DNA from: an uncultured Anaerolineae bacterium
GTDB lineage: Bacteria > Chloroflexota > Anaerolineae > Promineifilales > Promineifilaceae
Assembly: GCA_937943625.1 (NCBI GenBank)
Contig: CALEAD010000004.1
Span: 62,001 to 126,000, forward strand
Direction: 5' to 3'
DNA length: 64,000 bases
Shown here: positions 61,279 to 64,000 of the stretch, in pieces
Layout of the letters: each line of letters starts with the position of its first letter
Position numbering within the stretch: position 1 is the stretch's first letter
Position numbers and translations under genes: made by a program
The notes under the pieces: model-generated
Seen by the model: only the letters and a program-made list of their open reading frames with translations
Databases searched by the model: none
What the model was told of the DNA's origin: nothing

Positions 61279-61430
61279 AGGGACTTTATAAGTGGGGCGC
61301 ACCACCACAAATGAAAATGTCACGCAGGCTACCAAACCTGCGCGTGCCAGGTTTAGCAACCTGGGCTACATTACACAATCGCCTGCGGTCAGCCGTCGGC
61401 GGTCATTTTCAAGGGAGGGAGTTAATCAGG
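61279..61430 (+). repeat. Dispersed structured leader repeat, copy 6
   Basis: The most complete copy: GGGACTTTATAAGTGGGGCG, ACCACCACAAATGAAAATG, ACGCAGG, two 18-base hairpins (61324-61341 and 61347-61364), CTGCGGTC, AGCCGTCGGCGGTCATTTTC and AAGGGAGGGAG before the ATG at 61431. Confidence 0.82.
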
Positions 61431-62168
61431 ATGAATACTAGCATCCCCGGTGCAGAAGCCAATCGCTTGCAGGCTTTTATCGAAATTCTCAACTACACGC
61501 CCGACGCGGCAGATTGCGCCCTTTGCCAGACGCAGCTCGATGCATACGTGCAGGCGCAACTGGCAGGCACAACGTATCGCACCCAGTTTGCCTGGACGGC
61601 TCACCATCTCGATAGCTGCGTGCCCTGCGCCGAGGCGTATGCGCTGCTCTATGAAGTGGCGCTGGCGGAGGCAAACGGCCGTTTGCCCCACCTGGCCCAC
61701 ATCCCCGCACCTGATCTCTCTTTCCTGCAAGCCCAACCCGGCTGGGTGGCTACCTTGCGCGCCGCCCTGACGGCCGCTCCAAGGCGGCTAGTTTTACAGC
61801 TCAACGAAGCGCTGGCCCGCCTGCTGGCGCCCGCGCCTGCCCCTGCCTTCACCCGTGCGGTGGAAGACGGCCGTTACATCCCCAAACTCCTGGAACTCAC
61901 CCCCGACCAGGCGCAGGAAGCGGCCCTCCCCTTCACCCTGACCGCCTACGCCGACCGGCAGCAGCCGGACCGCTGCCTGGTGGAAATCAGCGTGCAGCCC
62001 CCTGGCCAAAGCTGGCCCAACCTGGGCGGCTATCAGGTAACGGTGGCAGCGGGGGAAGAAACTTTTACAGACGAGACAGATGATTGGGGTACGGCCGTTT
62101 TTCTCGACATTCCCCTGGCTAAACTAAACAATCTTAAGATAGAAGTCATGTTTAGAAATCTAGACTGA
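61431..62168 (+). CDS. Zinc-finger (anti-sigma-like) protein with beta-sandwich C-terminus
   Basis: 245 residues from ATG 61431. The N-terminal segment has DCALCQTQLDAY, then HHLDSCVPCAEAY about 35 residues on: a CxxC and HxxxCxxC pattern as in zinc-binding anti-sigma factors (zf-HC2). No membrane helix. The C-terminal 80 residues form a carboxypeptidase-regulatory/Ig-like beta fold (GYQVTVAAGEETFTDETDDWG). Probably the partner of the upstream sigma factor. An in-frame extension upstream translates the repeat. Confidence 0.75.
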   Translation: MNTSIPGAEANRLQAFIEILNYTPDAADCALCQTQLDAYVQAQLAGTTYRTQFAWTAHHLDSCVPCAEAYALLYEVALAEANGRLPHLAHIPAPDLSFLQAQPGWVATLRAALTAAPRRLVLQLNEALARLLAPAPAPAFTRAVEDGRYIPKLLELTPDQAQEAALPFTLTAYADRQQPDRCLVEISVQPPGQSWPNLGGYQVTVAAGEETFTDETDDWGTAVFLDIPLAKLNNLKIEVMFRNLD

Positions 62169-62174
62169 TCACTA

Positions 62175-62183
62175 TGCTATAAT
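62175..62183 (+). promoter_or_regulatory. Extended -10 promoter for the toxin-antitoxin pair
   Basis: TGCTATAAT, a perfect -10 with the TGn extension, 37 bp before the antitoxin ATG. The -35 region is weak, which is common for extended -10 promoters. Confidence 0.5.
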
Positions 62184-62219
62184 GTGGTTAAAAATCCAAA
62201 GTAACTACAGGATGAAGAA

Positions 62220-62486
62220 ATGATTACCATCCAAAAGCAAAACGTCGCTAACTGGCTAATGGCTGAGTATCTGGCCAGCCTCCACGCCGTAAACGAGAAA
62301 ATCCGACTATTCGAGCACAAATATGCACAGAGTTGGGAGGAGTTTTCCACAGACCTCAAAACCACTTCCGACGAGAATTTCGGTCAATGGGATGATTACA
62401 TTGAATGGAAAGCCTATATGAAAATGGCCAATGACTTGGCACGGAAGATTGACGAGGTCAAGCATGGAAATTTTATGGTTACTTGA
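62220..62486 (+). CDS. Antitoxin-like small protein of a TumE-type system
   Basis: 88 residues, acidic, helical, with SWEEFSTDLKTTSDENFGQWDDYIEWKAY as the clearest conserved stretch. It is immediately upstream of and overlaps a TumE-family toxin gene by 23 bp, the usual antitoxin-first order. It lacks the helix-turn-helix of TumA, so assignment rests on position and on recall of similar small partners of TumE/DUF6516 proteins. Confidence 0.65.
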   Translation: MITIQKQNVANWLMAEYLASLHAVNEKIRLFEHKYAQSWEEFSTDLKTTSDENFGQWDDYIEWKAYMKMANDLARKIDEVKHGNFMVT

Positions 62487-62814
62487 CCAAAAGAATTGGA
62501 TAGAGCGCTATGAGGTACAAGATTACCGGCAATGGGAGAGCGGTTTTTACTACCGACTCAGGATTCAGTTCAAGAATCAGACCGTACTTTTTGTAAAAGA
62601 GTATGTGGACGAGACGGAAAGAGTTTATTCCTTCCACTGGCAGAACCAAAACAACGATCTAATTACAAGGTGGGACAATGCTCCTCACCACCCCAACATC
62701 TTAACTTTTCCCCATCACAAACATACCCTGGAAGGTATTTTTACTAACTCGGATATCACTTTGCCAGAAGTATTAGAGGTGATCCGTCAACAAATAAACC
62801 CTACTTCAGAGTGA
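62464..62814 (+). CDS. TumE/DUF6516-family toxin
   Basis: 116 residues from ATG 62464 (GAGG eight bases upstream, inside the antitoxin gene). Family marks: SGFYYRLRIQFKNQT, LFVKEYVD, RWDNAPHHPNI and FPHHKH, the last two being the conserved His-rich core of TumE-type toxins. TumE is described as a growth-inhibiting toxin of a type II system. Its end overlaps the convergent CHAT gene by 14 bp. Confidence 0.78.
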   Translation: MEILWLLDQKNWIERYEVQDYRQWESGFYYRLRIQFKNQTVLFVKEYVDETERVYSFHWQNQNNDLITRWDNAPHHPNILTFPHHKHTLEGIFTNSDITLPEVLEVIRQQINPTSE

Positions 62815-64000
62815 ATCCACCGCCTACCAGCGTAAAACCGGCCCAAAACTCCGGCGCAGCATATGGTGTGTCTGCCGCAGACAAACCTGCCCAGGCTGCG
62901 GGTGGTTGGATGGCAGACCGGGCCAGAATCGCCTGCGCTTCCCCGACGGTGAGCTGTTGCAGCCAGCTTTGGGATTGGTGCAACAGCCAGGGTAAATCGG
63001 CCGTTTCCGCCAACTGCACAAGCTCGTAAAAGCGCCCCATCAGAAAATACGTAGCCAGGTCGTCCACCGGCCACTGGGTCACCAGCACAGACCGCGCCCC
63101 GGCGGAGAAGAAGGCGCGCACCAGGCCCATGGGCTCGTCGCCGCGCAAAATCTGGCTGACGCCGGTTTCGCAGGCCGAGAGGGTGACCAGTTCCGCCTCC
63201 AGCCGCCAATCGGCCAGGACTTCGCACGCCGTTAGCCGTTCGCCCTCACCGGTTTCCAGGTAGCTGGACAACGGATCGGCGTCGTCGAACCAGGCGTGGC
63301 AGGCAATGTGCAGCCAGCGGCAGGTCGCGGCCGCTTCCCGCAGCTGCGCTTTTTTCGGCTCCGGGCCGGTCCACGCCTGCCCACCCAGCAGCTCAGCCAC
63401 ACGTCGCACTTCAGCCTCGGTGTATTGTAGAAAACGGCCGTTGCCCATGCCACTGTTGTATCCAACCGCCACACAGCCCGCACAGGACGGCCGTTTGGCC
63501 CGCTGCTGCTGCACAAAAATAGTCCCGCTGGGGGCATAACCGATTACCGGACCAGCGGCCCGGTGCAGCAGCGCTGTAAAAGGCACGCGGTGCAGGGGGC
63601 CGTGCGGAATGAGGATCAGGCGCGAGTGGGGCATAGAAAATGGGGGTAGGAGATCGTGCTGGAGGCGGTGTAGTACGGCCGTTTGCAAAAAACGCTTAAC
63701 GGCAAAACCACGCGGGGAGCGGGTGGCAAACTGGTTGGGGTCGAGATTACAGTCGTGGACAGTTAAGCGGTCACACGTCAGGAGAAAGAGCAAGATGCGC
63801 GACGGCAGCAGCAAATGCGCTCGCAGCGGGTTGTCTGCCGGAATGGCGCGTAGCAGCGGCACGTCCTGTTCCAGCACGCCAGTAGTAAAATAACAGAGCA
63901 TGGTCGTACCCGGCGGCAGCACCGCTTGCACCATTTCAACCACTTTATCGTCCACACTGGCCTGTTGCCCGGCTTCTCCGCCTGCCAATCCCTCGGCAAA
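62801..64000 (-). CDS. CHAT-domain caspase-like protease, N-terminus cut by window
   Basis: About 400 residues are visible and the frame is open to the edge, so N-terminal repeats (often TPR) probably lie outside. The CHAT domain has the catalytic His in WLHIACHAWF and Cys in VTLSACETG, then the SVLVTQWPVDD segment. Related proteases act in programmed responses such as gasdermin or TPR-CHAT systems. It is convergent with the toxin gene and close to the sigma/anti-sigma pair, so a regulatory link is possible but unproven. Confidence 0.85.
   Translation of the reverse strand, partial: FAEGLAGGEAGQQASVDDKVVEMVQAVLPPGTTMLCYFTTGVLEQDVPLLRAIPADNPLRAHLLLPSRILLFLLTCDRLTVHDCNLDPNQFATRSPRGFAVKRFLQTAVLHRLQHDLLPPFSMPHSRLILIPHGPLHRVPFTALLHRAAGPVIGYAPSGTIFVQQQRAKRPSCAGCVAVGYNSGMGNGRFLQYTEAEVRRVAELLGGQAWTGPEPKKAQLREAAATCRWLHIACHAWFDDADPLSSYLETGEGERLTACEVLADWRLEAELVTLSACETGVSQILRGDEPMGLVRAFFSAGARSVLVTQWPVDDLATYFLMGRFYELVQLAETADLPWLLHQSQSWLQQLTVGEAQAILARSAIQPPAAWAGLSAADTPYAAPEFWAGFTLVGGGFTLK

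Larger units (their letters stand above)
466..63680. repeat. ACGGCCGT palindrome, scattered about 80 times
   Basis: An eight-base palindrome, often extended to AACGGCCGTT, found across the whole window, mostly inside genes on both strands and in all three frames, where it encodes TAV, NGR or RP(F/L). Examples start at 466, 2639, 5103, 8998, 12492, 25500, 32501, 39095, 49382, 59563 and 63434. About one would be expected by chance in 64 kb. Confidence 0.9.

Noticed and set aside
61311-61430. N-terminal extensions of genes into the leader repeats (for example at 61.3, 33.4, 4.6 kb)
   Set aside because: They translate the repeat (recurring TWATL and AVGGHF-like strings), and good ribosome binding sites lie at the internal ATGs.

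Overview
The window looks like a chromosomal segment of a Chloroflexota bacterium, most likely of the Anaerolineae/Promineifilum type. This is inferred, not proven. The supporting signs are secreted proteins with a YLP(V/I) motif just after the signal peptide, C-terminal PTAVFLQ anchor tails, a CSLREA beta-helix protein, Asp-box proteins, a CHAT protease and a zinc-finger anti-sigma-like protein. No tRNA, rRNA, CRISPR array, transposase or phage gene was seen.

About 1-45.7 kb is one large exopolysaccharide or glycan locus, almost entirely on the minus strand and tightly packed with many overlapping or nearly touching genes. Read in transcription order from about 45.7 kb it holds: two Asp-box surface proteins; a Wzm/Wzt ABC glycan exporter; GT2 and GT39 glycosyltransferases; a sulfotransferase-like protein; an asparagine-synthase-like protein; GT4/GT2 enzymes; a FOXRED2-like flavoprotein; an acyl-CoA dehydrogenase, a stand-alone adenylation enzyme and an acyl carrier protein; two acyltransferase-3 proteins; an NAD-dependent epimerase; more GT2/GT4 enzymes and an O-antigen polymerase/ligase; a beta-helix and a LamG surface protein; heptose genes (GmhA-like isomerase, HddA-like kinase); and a Wzz/BY-kinase. 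A broken gmhB phosphatase and a truncated acyltransferase lie on the plus strand at the left edge.

About 46-53.4 kb (plus strand) holds a PQQ-type beta-propeller protein and three tandem paralogues of a secreted, SGNH-hydrolase-like family. About 53.6-60.5 kb holds a second O-antigen ligase, a B12-binding radical SAM protein, a polyprenyl-phosphate GT2, a hexapeptide acyltransferase and CDP-glucose 4,6-dehydratase. The right end (60.5-64 kb) holds a sigma factor, a zinc-finger anti-sigma-like protein, a TumE-type toxin-antitoxin pair and a CHAT protease cut by the window edge.

The strongest novelty candidates are four. (1) The palindrome ACGGCCGT occurs about 80 times, against one or two expected by chance, like the HIP1 element of cyanobacteria; it is absent from two of the three recent paralogues. 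(2) An adenylation enzyme whose specificity code reads as L-proline sits with an ACP and a PltE-like dehydrogenase inside a glycan locus, suggesting pyrrole-2-carboxyl decoration of a polysaccharide. (3) A dispersed structured leader sits directly in front of the start codons of six unrelated genes and supplies their ribosome binding site. (4) The tandem SGNH-like family.
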